This document shows positions 35,880 through 45,220 of a DNA stretch of 64,000 bases, in pieces. The translations under genes were made by a program, and so were the position numbers. Source of the stretch: Mesorhizobium sp. YC-39 (GTDB lineage: Bacteria > Pseudomonadota > Alphaproteobacteria > Rhizobiales > Rhizobiaceae). The notes beneath the pieces were generated by a model. That model was not told the DNA's origin and ran no database searches. It worked only from the letters and a program-made list of their open reading frames with translations. The stretch's first letter is position 1. The number at the start of each line of letters is the position of its first letter. The stretch spans positions 1-64,000 of the forward strand of contig NZ_JAOWPS010000015.1 of assembly GCF_025753795.1 (NCBI RefSeq). Reading direction: 5' to 3'.

Positions 35880-36803
35880 GTGAGATACTGGAAGCACATC
35901 CCGCCGATGAAATCCTTGCTGGCGGTGGAGGCCACCTCGCGCCATGCCAGCTTCTCAGCCGCGGCCGAGGAGCTGAATGTCAGCCAATCCGCTATCAGCC
36001 ATGCCGTCACCGCCGCCGAGGCCTTTCTCGGTGTGCAGCTGATCGACCGCACGACGCGCCCCATCAGCCTTACGACCGAGGGCAAGATCTACATGGCCAC
36101 ACTGCGCAATTGCCTGAACCAGCTGGCAACCGAAAGCGACGCCCTGCGCCGGTCAAAAACGCGCAATGCCTTGACGATCTCCTGCAATCTGGCAAATGCA
36201 AACTACTGGCTGCTGCCCCGGCTGAAGCTGTTTCACCTCGAGTATCCGAAGCTCCAGGTGCATCTGGTGACGACCTATCAGGGCTTGGCGTCCCTCGATG
36301 ACGGCATCGACATCGCCGTGCGCTTCGGCGACGGGAACTGGCCCAATTGCACCTCGCATCTGCTATTCAGGGAGAGAATCGTCCCGGTGGCGTCGCCCGA
36401 TTATCTGGAACGCAATCCGCCAGTGCACCAAGCCGCCGATCTGCTTGACCACACCCTATTGCATGCCATGTCGCTGGAGCGCTCTTGGTATGATTGGAAC
36501 CAGTGGTTCGAGCAGTTCGGCCTATTGCCGAGTGCCGGTTTACCCGGCCCCAGCTTCGACAATCACCTTCTGATGATGCAGGCCGCGCTTAATGGGCGCG
36601 GGGTGGCACTTGGATGGATCGGCACAGCTTATGAGTTCATCCGCCAGGGCCAACTGGTCAAGGTCATTGACCTCCCCGTGATCCTGCGCGAGGGGCTATA
36701 TGTTGTTATTCGCAATCGGCACGATCCGCAGATCGAATGTTTCGTCGACTGGATCACCTCCATGACCGCCGCAGAAGCCGAGACGCTGCGCGCTCCTTTC
36801 TAA
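35880..36803 (+). CDS. LysR-family regulator, GcvA-like
   Basis: A 307-residue regulator with an N-terminal winged helix (LLAVEATSRHASFSAAAEEL, then SQSAISHAVTAAE) and a periplasmic-binding-protein-like effector domain from about residue 95. The pattern (PLKSLxAFEA-like opening, DRTTRPISLT) is GcvA-type. The start is GTG at 35880; ATG 35907 would remove nine residues. It is divergent from the CaiD-like operon, so it most likely controls it. Its 3' end faces the second dehydrogenase gene. Confidence 0.9.
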   Translation: MRYWKHIPPMKSLLAVEATSRHASFSAAAEELNVSQSAISHAVTAAEAFLGVQLIDRTTRPISLTTEGKIYMATLRNCLNQLATESDALRRSKTRNALTISCNLANANYWLLPRLKLFHLEYPKLQVHLVTTYQGLASLDDGIDIAVRFGDGNWPNCTSHLLFRERIVPVASPDYLERNPPVHQAADLLDHTLLHAMSLERSWYDWNQWFEQFGLLPSAGLPGPSFDNHLLMMQAALNGRGVALGWIGTAYEFIRQGQLVKVIDLPVILREGLYVVIRNRHDPQIECFVDWITSMTAAEAETLRAPF

Positions 36804-36860
36804 TAAAACTGACGTTGGTTGATCACACGACCGTCCTGCATACCTTACCGCCTTTTGGGT

Positions 36861-37796
36861 TCAGTTGGCGCGAAGTGGAGCAATCGCTTTCTGAATGCTG
36901 GCGATAAGAGCGTCGCGCTGCGCTGACAGGTCAGCCGGAGATTGCCCGTTTGCCTCTTGTTTAACGCCGGAAACGAGTGTCTCCGCCAGCGCCGGATCTA
37001 GGTGCAGCACACCAAGATCATCCCACCACCGGTTAAAGCTGTCGGTGTAGCGTTCACAGAACGCTGCGAGGCCGCCATCGCCCGCACCGAGGTGAAAAAG
37101 CATCGTCGGACCCATGGCGGCCCAGCGAAGTCCAGGCCCGGCCCACATAGCCTTATCAACGTCCTCGACGGAGGCAACGCCTGTTTTGACGAGATGGATC
37201 GCCTCGCGCCAGACGGCGGCCTGCAGACGATTAGCGACATGGCCAGGGACCTCGCGATTGACGCGAATGGTCACTTTGCCGACAGCAGCGTAGAACCGCT
37301 CCGCGTCCTCGACGACGCCCTCGGCGGTCTGGTCATTGCCCATTACCTCTACAAGTGGAATGAGATGCGGTGGGTTGAAGGGATGACCAAGTACGAAGTG
37401 TGACGGATTGCGCCAGCCTCTCTGCATTTCCGATAGCGTCAGCCCCGATGCTGAGGTAGCGACCACGGCGCCGGGTGCGAGATGTGTTTCGATTTCACCG
37501 TAGAGAGCGTGCTTTATCGTAAGCCTTTCAGGGACATTTTCCTGCACGAATGATGCGCCTTCAACCGCTTCAGCAGCAGATTTGCAGAAGCGGACACGGT
37601 CGGGGCTTCCCCCCTTGACCAGCCCGATCTGTTCGAGTGTAGGCCAGGCCCGTTCGATGTAGTCACGGACGCTTTTCTCCGTGTTCGGGGAGATATCATG
37701 GACCGCGACGTCGCGGCCGGATCCAAGAAATAGGGCTGCCCAGCTCGCACCGATAACTCCAGCCCCGAGGACGGCGGTATTCTTAAATTCAACCAT
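36861..37796 (-). CDS. Second carnitine-dehydrogenase-type 3-hydroxyacyl dehydrogenase
   Basis: A 311-residue stand-alone relative of the dehydrogenase domain at 31307. It has GAGVIGASWAALFL for NAD, GHPFNPPHLIPLVE with the catalytic His, and VPGHVANRLQAAVWREAIHL. It lacks the thioesterase domain. It follows the second BKACE gene, so together they could oxidise a beta-hydroxy acid and cleave the keto product. L-carnitine or a related hydroxy-quaternary amine is likely, but specificity cannot be read from the sequence. Confidence 0.88.
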   Translation of the reverse strand: MVEFKNTAVLGAGVIGASWAALFLGSGRDVAVHDISPNTEKSVRDYIERAWPTLEQIGLVKGGSPDRVRFCKSAAEAVEGASFVQENVPERLTIKHALYGEIETHLAPGAVVATSASGLTLSEMQRGWRNPSHFVLGHPFNPPHLIPLVEVMGNDQTAEGVVEDAERFYAAVGKVTIRVNREVPGHVANRLQAAVWREAIHLVKTGVASVEDVDKAMWAGPGLRWAAMGPTMLFHLGAGDGGLAAFCERYTDSFNRWWDDLGVLHLDPALAETLVSGVKQEANGQSPADLSAQRDALIASIQKAIAPLRAN

Positions 37797-37922
37797 TACA
37801 GTATCCCAGTTTGGAGGTGGAGAGCGGCAGTCAGCCCACTGTCGTTAAACAACTGCGCGGTGAAGATGGAAACCTGGCCCGATGAACCAAATTCCCGTCT
37901 ATTTGAAAATCTGCCTGCATGG

Positions 37923-38852
37923 TTAGAATGCTACCTGGTCGCCGCCCTTGAGACCTAGACGTCGACGCGCCTCGTCCGGGGTTGCGATTGTTCTTCCGAG
38001 GTTCTCGACGATTGATCTGATCTTACGCACTTGCTCTGCACTGGACTTCGCTTTCTGACCGGGTCCGATGTAGAGGCTGTCCTCCAAGCCGACCCGCAGG
38101 TTTCCGCCAAGCAACGCAGCCTGTGTCGTGAATGGCATCTGATGTCTGCCGGCGGCAAGCACCGACCATTCGTAGTCGTCGCCGAAGAGTTTGTGAGCGA
38201 TGGTATGCATGTGCACGAGGTTGTCGAGATCGGGACCGACGCCACCGAGAATACCGAAGACCATCTGTACGAAGAAAGGGGGCTTGATCCAACCCTGATC
38301 AATGATCCATGCAAGGTTGTAGAGGTGGCCTAGGTCGTAGCACTCAAACTCGAACTTGGTTCCATGACCTTCGCCGAGCTCCTTAATAGTGTACTCGATA
38401 TCGGCAAACGTATTGCGAAATATGAAGTCCCTGGTGGATTCAAGGAATGCGGGCTCCCAAGAGTGCTTCCAGTCCTTATATTTTTGCATCATTGGGAAGA
38501 TGCCGAAGTTCATCGAACCCACGTTGAGAGATGCCATCTCCGGGCTTGTCCTGACGGCCGCTCGGAGGCGCTCCTCCCGTGTCATCCCGAGGCCTCCTCC
38601 CGTGGAAACATTCAGGATCGCGTTGCAGGACTGTTTGATGCGGGGCAGGAACTCCATGAAGAGGTCTGGGTTAGGATCGGGCTTCCCGTTTTCGGGGTTT
38701 CGGGCGTGAAGGTGGATGATCGCTGCTCCAGCCTCCACAGCCTCAATGCTCGCCTGGGCTATTTCGGAGGGAGTGATCGGTAGATGCTCTGACATCGTCG
38801 GCGTGTGAATGCCGCCAGTGGGCGCACACGTGATAATCACAGATTTAGACAT
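37923..38852 (-). CDS. Second BKACE (DUF849) beta-keto acid cleavage enzyme
   Basis: A 309-residue BKACE with zinc motif HLHAR and distal Glu in NLRVGLEDSLY. It differs strongly from the first BKACE in its middle part (MMQKYKDWKHSWEPAF, then FECYDLGHLYNLAWI), which belongs to the substrate pocket, so a different substrate is plausible. It is transcribed ahead of the second dehydrogenase with a 126-base gap, and follows a GlxA-type regulator on the same strand. Confidence 0.9.
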   Translation of the reverse strand: MSKSVIITCAPTGGIHTPTMSEHLPITPSEIAQASIEAVEAGAAIIHLHARNPENGKPDPNPDLFMEFLPRIKQSCNAILNVSTGGGLGMTREERLRAAVRTSPEMASLNVGSMNFGIFPMMQKYKDWKHSWEPAFLESTRDFIFRNTFADIEYTIKELGEGHGTKFEFECYDLGHLYNLAWIIDQGWIKPPFFVQMVFGILGGVGPDLDNLVHMHTIAHKLFGDDYEWSVLAAGRHQMPFTTQAALLGGNLRVGLEDSLYIGPGQKAKSSAEQVRKIRSIVENLGRTIATPDEARRRLGLKGGDQVAF

Positions 38853-39087
38853 ATTCAGAGCCTCTTTTGCTAAGCTGACCCGAAAGGATCGCCGTCATGC
38901 TGCAGCTTCGCGCCGATGCCAGTCAGCATCTGTGCGTGGATCGCCACCAATTTAACAATTTTCGCCTTCGGTAGTGCCGAGTTGCGCAGCGCTTTATCGC
39001 TCATAGCGCTGCAGTCGTACGCCGTTCTCTGTGGGTTATGACCGGCGCAGTTCGCCGCTACCTGAGATGAATCTGCCCTTAGGGCTG

Positions 39088-40110
39088 TCAAATCCGATCG
39101 GGCTGCTTTCTGTGCAGAGGCCAGCCCCGAAATTCAAAAGGTATACGGCCGTTGACCCTGTCTGTACGCGGAGAAAGCCCGAAACGCTCGCGATACGCCC
39201 GACTGAAATGCACTTGGCTCGCAAACCCGGATGCGATGGCGATTTCGGACATGGGCATGTCCGTCTGCGTAACAAATCCCCTCGCGCGGTCCAACCGGAT
39301 ATCACGATAATATGCCGCCGGGGATTTGCCGACGTATTTAACGAAAAGACGGTTGAGCTGTCGGTGTGAAACGGAAATACGACTGGCTATTTTGGGTATA
39401 GTAAGGGCATTTTCGAGGTGCTGCTCCATCACGACGATCGCCTTTCTGATCGAGGCTGGAACGTGGCTTCCTAACGGCTCGACGTTGGCTGGGTTCTGAG
39501 GTGTACCGGCAGGTCTAAGAAGTGGGTGGAAGATATACCGTGCGGCGGCGTTAGCCAGCGCGTCCCCAGAGATCGCCTGTATTAGATGAAGAGCGATGTC
39601 CGCGGAGGCTATTCCTCCGGCGCAGGTAAACTGATTGTCGTGGCGAACAAAGATGTCTTCGGAAACCTCGATGTCTTCATGCAATTCCTTAAGAGCGTCG
39701 ATATGCTCATAGTGGACCGTGGCCCGCTTACCGCTTAGTAGGCCCGCAGAGGCAAGGATAAAAGCTCCGGTGTCGATACCTCCCATAATGCTCCCTGCCC
39801 GAGCGAACTTCCGTAGAGCAGCCAGGAGCTGGTGAGTAGCCCCAGTTTCTGGGGTCCAGCTTGCGGACATAACCACGATGTCAAACTGGCTACCCTGGAT
39901 ATCGCTGAGGCGCTGGGTCTCGACGCAGAAGCCGTTGCTTGCCATACAAGAACCGCCGCTTGCTGAGACTAGTTGCCATCGGTATCGGGTGTCGCCTTCA
40001 AGATAGTTAGCCGCGCGGAAAGGGTCGATAAAAGTTGCTGTCGCAGCGAGATTGAAGTTCGGCGTGACAAGGACCAGAATCTGCACATCGCTACGATTTT
40101 TTTCTATCAT
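39088..40110 (-). CDS. GlxA-type AraC-family regulator, CdhR/GbdR-like
   Basis: A 340-residue regulator with a DJ-1/PfpI-like N-terminal domain (VLVTPNFNLAATATFIDPFRAANYL, GGIDTGAFILASAGLL) and a C-terminal AraC domain from about residue 225 (IPKIASRISVSHRQLNRLF, then SEIAIASGFASQVHFSRAYR). Related proteins of pseudomonads sense carnitine or glycine betaine, and the adjacent BKACE and dehydrogenase genes support such a role. ATG 40110 was taken over a TTG four codons upstream. Confidence 0.9.
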   Translation of the reverse strand: MIEKNRSDVQILVLVTPNFNLAATATFIDPFRAANYLEGDTRYRWQLVSASGGSCMASNGFCVETQRLSDIQGSQFDIVVMSASWTPETGATHQLLAALRKFARAGSIMGGIDTGAFILASAGLLSGKRATVHYEHIDALKELHEDIEVSEDIFVRHDNQFTCAGGIASADIALHLIQAISGDALANAAARYIFHPLLRPAGTPQNPANVEPLGSHVPASIRKAIVVMEQHLENALTIPKIASRISVSHRQLNRLFVKYVGKSPAAYYRDIRLDRARGFVTQTDMPMSEIAIASGFASQVHFSRAYRERFGLSPRTDRVNGRIPFEFRGWPLHRKQPDRI

Positions 40111-40850
40111 GGCGTAAACCAATCTTGTGAAATGTGAAAAAGCGAGGGCCTTGGTGAAAGATTAAGCGCTACCAGAGATGGGCAGGAAAGTTGGCGGAGT
40201 GCGAGGTTAGCCTACGCAGCAAACGCGGGAACTCATCTGCGAACAGAAAATCATAATCCTGACGCGGGTGACCCTGGCGACGATTACAATAATACTGCGG
40301 CGGCAGGAGGTGAACAAGCCAGTCGGCTCTAGTTGGGCAGTAGCAGACGGCATAAAGCGCCACGGTGCAGGACTCCTCGTGAATGCCCGTCAGGGCGCTA
40401 CTCGGTTCTGAACAGAACGGCGGCGTGATTGTGGCGCCGTCGATCGGGCTGGTGACGCTCCGTGGCTCGTTGGGCGTGACACCACCATTGATTGATTACG
40501 ACATCAGATGATAGCGGCTGCACGAAAGATGGCGGCGTGGTCACAGCCAAAGCTGCGGGTACTTGTGCCCCGTACCGGCGCGTCGGTGGGGCTATTACAA
40601 CCCGACCCGTTGTGAGAGTGAGTTCCCTGCTGCCCTTAATGCGACCTCCGAGGCACAAACGAGAACACGTCGACGCCGACATAACCGCCTAGTTACCAGA
40701 TCACACCGTCAGATCCGAGCCTCAAGCGAAAGCGCCTGAATGTCGGCGGTACAGGAGATCTTGGCGGTGTGGCACTGCGGCCAGATCATAATAATCGCGC
40801 GATAGTGTGCTGCGACTTCAGGTTCCCCACGGCTGAGGACTACATCCTCG
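40111..40850. other. Boundary region between catabolic and defence genes
   Basis: About 740 bases with no frame that I can support as a gene. It marks the change from the catabolic cluster to the defence island. No integrase, tRNA or clear repeat is visible that would explain the junction. Confidence 0.4.
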
Positions 40851-42422
40851 TTATCCCTTGAGCCGTCGTGCCAGGCGCTTGACCGCGACGCGATCGGAAT
40901 CAACGATGAGGAAGTACGGCGTCGGATATCCCTCAACCCAGGTGCCAGAGACCCGTCCTTCGCCAATTTCAGAAATAATCAGTCCGATGGCGGGATTGAA
41001 CCGGCGCAGCGACATGGCACTCTCAACATGCAAGGCAGGTACGTCGACGGAGTCCCTCTTCAAGACGAGAGGGACCAGCTGCAGTGCGTCGGCCACCGGG
41101 TCGCTTTCCACACAAATCGGATCAAAGGTCAGGAATAAGTCCTCACGCACGTGTACGCGAGGCAATCGTTCTGAAATCGTGTGGGAAAGGCTCACGTAGT
41201 CGTCCTCAGCAAGGTCGGCGAGCGCCTCGGCGAGCTCGTCCGTCGACAGGCTCGGGAAGGCGGCGACCAGAGCATTCTCATCGAGGTTCCAGGGCAGGCC
41301 ATCGACGGATGTCGTGCAAATCCATTTGCCCACTGCCGACCCCTCCGGGCTCAGATCACCGACGGTCTCTGTTGGTGAAGGCATCGCGTCCTCCTCGTCG
41401 TGGACCGCCGGAGCTGGGAGCGACATGTCCGCCAGCATATCGTCGATGCGGCGGATAACCTTTCGGCAAAGCCCGGCGAACGAACGGATATCCGCTGCCA
41501 CCAACTCGACTGTTTCCCCCAACTTCGCTTCCTTGGCGTGTTGCGTGAATTTGGCATCAACCACGCCAAGATTGTGCCCGATCAAATGGCGCTTTTGAAT
41601 GTTGAGGGACAGCACCGCCAGCTCCTGCGCGTCCAGTTCCGCGAACGGATCGAACAAGAATTCGTCGAAGCGCTTGCGACCTTTATCAATGTTCTGAAAG
41701 TCGTTGACGACCGACTTAGCAGGCATCGATCCCAAAGGCCGATTGTGAATTCGATAGGCGTACGCTACCTTAAGCGTCGCCTCGAAGGCGGTGAGTACGT
41801 CCTCATGAGCATTGCCGAGCAGTCGATAGGCCAGCTCCTGACGATCCTTGCCCAAGGCTTCCGCCAGATCGACCTGCTGGCCGACCAACTCGGCCTCACG
41901 AGAAAAGTGCAGCGCTAGGTTGGGCGCCCCGCAGTCCGGGCAAAACAGCGCAATCGCGAATACACCATAGTCCCGCCCGCAGCAGTCGCAAACCAGCAGG
42001 CGCATGAGGTCACGGCGTCCGAAACGCGGCCGAGGTTTACTCTGCCGGGGGGCCGGCTTATAAGTGATCGACTTGCTTCCTCGCGCCACACCGGCCAGCA
42101 TCTCCGATACCGCGTCTTGCATGTCCTGCAGGGCCGCTTGCTTCACAATCTTGACTGCCGCCTTGCGATCCTCGGGATGTGTGAACTCGGAATCGTCAGC
42201 CCTAATGCCGCTATAAGGGCAGACAGTCCCCGGAGTGCCGGCAGTATATTTCGTTCGTGCGGCTCTATCAGGATCCGCAGCGAAGCCGACGACAGTCTCG
42301 CCGAGTACAAAATGCCTCGGATGGGCGTCGACATTGGGTGAGTATCGATAGACCCTGCCGTCAGGCGTCCTGGGCACTGGGATGCTCAGCTGCATCTTCG
42401 TTCGCGAACCGCCCCTGCGCAT
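40851..42422 (-). CDS. Zinc-ribbon protein of unknown function
   Basis: I do not recognise this family. The protein opens MRRGGSRTKMQLSIPVPRT with YRYSPNVDAHPRHFVLG, and has a zinc ribbon around residues 145-164 (CDCCG, 12 residues, CPDCG). A long helical middle follows (EELVGQQ to LADMSLPAP), with GHNLGVVDAKF resembling a HEPN-like helix. A C-terminal part holds a possible winged helix. Length from ATG 42422 is 523 residues; the frame is open to a TTG at 42545, and ATG 42395 is also possible. Its position in a defence island suggests, but does not show, a defence role. Confidence 0.7.
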   Translation of the reverse strand: MRRGGSRTKMQLSIPVPRTPDGRVYRYSPNVDAHPRHFVLGETVVGFAADPDRAARTKYTAGTPGTVCPYSGIRADDSEFTHPEDRKAAVKIVKQAALQDMQDAVSEMLAGVARGSKSITYKPAPRQSKPRPRFGRRDLMRLLVCDCCGRDYGVFAIALFCPDCGAPNLALHFSREAELVGQQVDLAEALGKDRQELAYRLLGNAHEDVLTAFEATLKVAYAYRIHNRPLGSMPAKSVVNDFQNIDKGRKRFDEFLFDPFAELDAQELAVLSLNIQKRHLIGHNLGVVDAKFTQHAKEAKLGETVELVAADIRSFAGLCRKVIRRIDDMLADMSLPAPAVHDEEDAMPSPTETVGDLSPEGSAVGKWICTTSVDGLPWNLDENALVAAFPSLSTDELAEALADLAEDDYVSLSHTISERLPRVHVREDLFLTFDPICVESDPVADALQLVPLVLKRDSVDVPALHVESAMSLRRFNPAIGLIISEIGEGRVSGTWVEGYPTPYFLIVDSDRVAVKRLARRLKG

Positions 42423-42960
42423 TTTTTCAAGTCGTTTCAGTTTCACCGCGCCCCCCTGCAACGTTATGATATCCACTCCTACACGATTCCGAGGCAGTGG
42501 CGTACCATCGTGCAAGTACAACTGGGTCTCGCGGCCCTGTTCCAAAATGCTCAGCGGGAGCCGCAGCAGCTACGATGAGAGGATAAGGACTGTGGGGAGA
42601 TTTGCTACGGAGACTCTCTGGGCGGGCCGGAGCCGCGCCACAAAAGTGCTATCCCGTTAGGGCGACCATCATCATCGGCACCAGCACCAGCAGCGCCTTG
42701 TCGAGGATCCCGGCATGGTCAACATGATGATCATCGGGCGCACGCAGGGCGTGTTACGGGGTGTCATGAAGACCACGGGAAAGGAGTGGCCAGTCACTGA
42801 ACGACTAAAGGCGCAGCCTTTAGAGCCACGCCTAGCCATAGTTCGTTTAGACTCTCCAAGTGCCATGGCAAGACCCATGGGCTCGCGACACCATTGTGCC
42901 TCCACTCAGCGAGTAGAGGTGTTATAGAGCGGATACGAGTGCATTGCAAGAGGGGAGCGC
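42423..42960. other. Divergent intergenic region in the defence island
   Basis: It separates the zinc-ribbon gene (minus) from the HEPN gene (plus). It contains a perfect 8-bp inverted repeat, CTAAAGGC (42805-42812) and GCCTTTAG (42816-42823), without a T-run. Possibly an operator. The coding frame of the zinc-ribbon protein may extend to 42545. Confidence 0.4.
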
Positions 42961-43797
42961 ATGTCCAGCATTACGAAGAGGCACATACCTACCAGAGAGT
43001 TGCTAGGTGAGTACCTCACCTTCGTACCCCGTCCCCAGGAGGTAGACCACTTCGAAGTGGACATGCGTACCCTGAACCCCACCCTCTTACGGGATAGCAT
43101 ACGGGAGGGAGTGCAGGTCCGCCGCCTGCAGGCGGTACCAGTAGACCAGCAGCGCCAGATAATCCACCGCATATACACACGGAAGGTCAAAGAGTTCTCC
43201 TCGATCTACCCCTTCGTATTCGCCGTAGAGAACAGCCTGAGGTCAGTGTTGGCCGACTACCTCGAGGACAGGTTCGGCAGGATGGACTGGTGGACCATCA
43301 TCAGGGACGGCCGGGACGCAGGACAGACCTACCAGAATTTCCCCAACATTCGAGGCGTGGTCATCAACCCCGGCTTCGTCAAGGCCGTCTGGAAGGTGTT
43401 CGACGACATGATCAGCGCTACGCTGATTCACAAGGTCACGGGACCCGACAAGAGCGACGAGTTCTACTATTGTCTTACGCTCGGAGAACTCTGGAGCATC
43501 ATCAAGGCGGACTGGGGCTTGATGCGGGGCATGTTTTGCGCCAACGCGGAGCTGGCATTCAACCTCGACAAGACTGTGTTTGACGACACGTTACGAGTCA
43601 TCAAGGAAACCCGGAACGAGCTCTTCCATAGCAATCCCATCAAGGACCGTAAGAAGGTCGTCGAGGCTTGCGAGCGCATACTTAATGCGCTCCAGTTCCA
43701 TCTCGGCGACTATGACGCCGACTTGGGCGCCGCCCAATGCTCGCAGATTCCGCCGACAGTCAACCGCGCACAGCGACACGTCATCCCAGCTCGATAG
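42961..43797 (+). CDS. HEPN-domain protein
   Basis: A 278-residue protein. The C-terminal region has the HEPN RNase signature R-x4-H as RNELFH (Arg218 to His223) inside a helix that continues KKVVEACERIL, typical of Swt1-like and Abi-type HEPN domains. The N-terminal 80 residues have no recognised fold. HEPN proteins in defence islands often cut RNA. Codon choice differs from its neighbours, with frequent AGG, GTA and ATA, suggesting recent acquisition. It stands alone on the plus strand, facing the TIR gene. Confidence 0.78.
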   Translation: MSSITKRHIPTRELLGEYLTFVPRPQEVDHFEVDMRTLNPTLLRDSIREGVQVRRLQAVPVDQQRQIIHRIYTRKVKEFSSIYPFVFAVENSLRSVLADYLEDRFGRMDWWTIIRDGRDAGQTYQNFPNIRGVVINPGFVKAVWKVFDDMISATLIHKVTGPDKSDEFYYCLTLGELWSIIKADWGLMRGMFCANAELAFNLDKTVFDDTLRVIKETRNELFHSNPIKDRKKVVEACERILNALQFHLGDYDADLGAAQCSQIPPTVNRAQRHVIPAR

Positions 43798-43806
43798 ATT
43801 TTTCTC

Positions 43807-44630
43807 TCACGACATGGTGTGTGACGACCCGGAGCCGGTGCGGAACACTCCATCGACGGCGCCATCGTCCACGCGCACGAACATGACGCGCTGATCTTCG
43901 CGCGCCATGATGATTTCGCGGATGGCACGGAATTCGACGCCGCACCAATCCTTGCGCTGATAGTCCTCGCCGAGGAAGACGACGATCAGCTTGGACCGAT
44001 TTCGGTAGATTTCCTGCAGAAGGGTGTCCAACGAGGGTCGCGCAAGCTGGGACACGTAGTTGGTGTCGTGGAAATAGGCATTTGGGGCCGATGCGTGCTT
44101 CAAGCTCGCGGGCGACCTGCTCGACCAGTCCTCGTGCCTCACCAGGGAAAGAGAGGCCGACATCAAAAGTGTGCCGCGTGATGTCGACGGCCCTCGCGGC
44201 CTGCTGGGTCCATGACGGCAGCACGATGCCGCGTGCGGCGTGGAGTTCCTTGGGCAGGTTGACATTCTTGACCGCCCAACGCGTGCGGTTCATTTCCCAG
44301 TTGCCGATATCGAGCTCGAAGCTGAGGGCATCGAAATCGGCCGCCACCAGGAACGGATCTACAGGGATTATCTCGTATTCGATCCGCACCTGGCCGCGGC
44401 GTACGGTGACCTCGCGGACGATGCCGAATTTGGGGTCGAGCTTGCGGCCGGCTTCGTAAGCGAAGATGGAAGGCAGTCAGCTCCTTCAGCGCTGCCTCGT
44501 CCAGGGCGCCGAACTGCTGCGCTATCTGCTCGTCCGTGTATTCATGGTGGCGAACGCGGCGGCTGGCGTCGAGCACGCAGGGATCGCCTTTCCACTGGTC
44601 TTCCCATCCAGATACGAAGAGGTAGTACAT
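43807..44630 (-). pseudogene. TIR-domain protein with two single-base frameshifts
   Basis: Three frames together encode one protein. It starts MYYLFVSGWEDQWKGD (44630), shifts near 44467 where an extra base follows TTC, continues IFAYEAGRKLDPKFG to TFDVGLSFPGEARGL, shifts again near 44090 at an extra A, and ends NAYFHDTNYVSQLA, SKLIVVFLGEDYQ, KDWCGVEFRAI. The last part is a TIR domain whose likely catalytic Glu is in WCGVEF. TIR enzymes of defence systems usually cleave NAD+. The gene begins 24 bases after rloB, so it is part of that operon. Either it is dead or the two homopolymer-like shifts are sequencing errors. Confidence 0.78.
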
Positions 44631-44653
44631 CGGCGCGCTTTCAAGGTGAGGCG

Positions 44654-45220
44654 TCAGGGCAGAAGCCCGACATCGTGGAGGAAGGCGGCGAGTACGGGCT
44701 CGACTGCAGCGGCCCGGCGCACATCGGTAAGGCCGATGCGGCGCGCCAGCAGGATCTTGGTCATGGGTTTGTCGTACTGAGGCCAGGCACCGTGCAGGGC
44801 GACTCCCGATGCTTGTGTGGTCGGCGGCCGATGCTGCGCGAAGCCGTTGAGGTGACGCAGCAGCAGCGCCTCGTGGCAGGGGTCCTGCCAGATGAGACGG
44901 ATGTCCAGCTGGTTGGCGAGCTGCTCAGCCTGTTGCCGACGTTGGTTATCGTTCTGCACCTGATCGATGTCGAGGAGCACTGCCCGGCTCGCGAATTCCG
45001 AGCGACGCCGGCGTCTCCGCTCGATCTCTTGTGCGGCGCGCCGCAAGCGGGAGGTGGGGTCACCCGCGCCCGGGCTGAGGTTCACGACTTCGAGGTGAAC
45101 CGGACGGCCGGCGGCCTGCAGCAGATCGTTGAGCAACTGCCCATAGGCCTGTTCGGATTCCCCCTCGCAGCCCAGAAAGATCGGCGTTTTCGGTCTTATG
45201 GTCGGACGGCGCATCCTCAT
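44654..45220 (-). CDS. rloB: RloB/AbiLii-like Toprim-fold protein
   Basis: A 188-residue RloB-family protein, with acidic residues of a Toprim-like nuclease fold in FLGCEGESEQAY and VLLDIDQVQND. It is coupled by a 4-base overlap to the AAA ATPase upstream. ATPase plus RloB pairs correspond to AbiL-type phage defence. The expected mode is ATPase sensing followed by nuclease attack, by analogy with OLD/PARIS-like systems; this is not shown by the sequence. Confidence 0.83.
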   Translation of the reverse strand: MRMRRPTIRPKTPIFLGCEGESEQAYGQLLNDLLQAAGRPVHLEVVNLSPGAGDPTSRLRRAAQEIERRRRRRSEFASRAVLLDIDQVQNDNQRRQQAEQLANQLDIRLIWQDPCHEALLLRHLNGFAQHRPPTTQASGVALHGAWPQYDKPMTKILLARRIGLTDVRRAAAVEPVLAAFLHDVGLLP

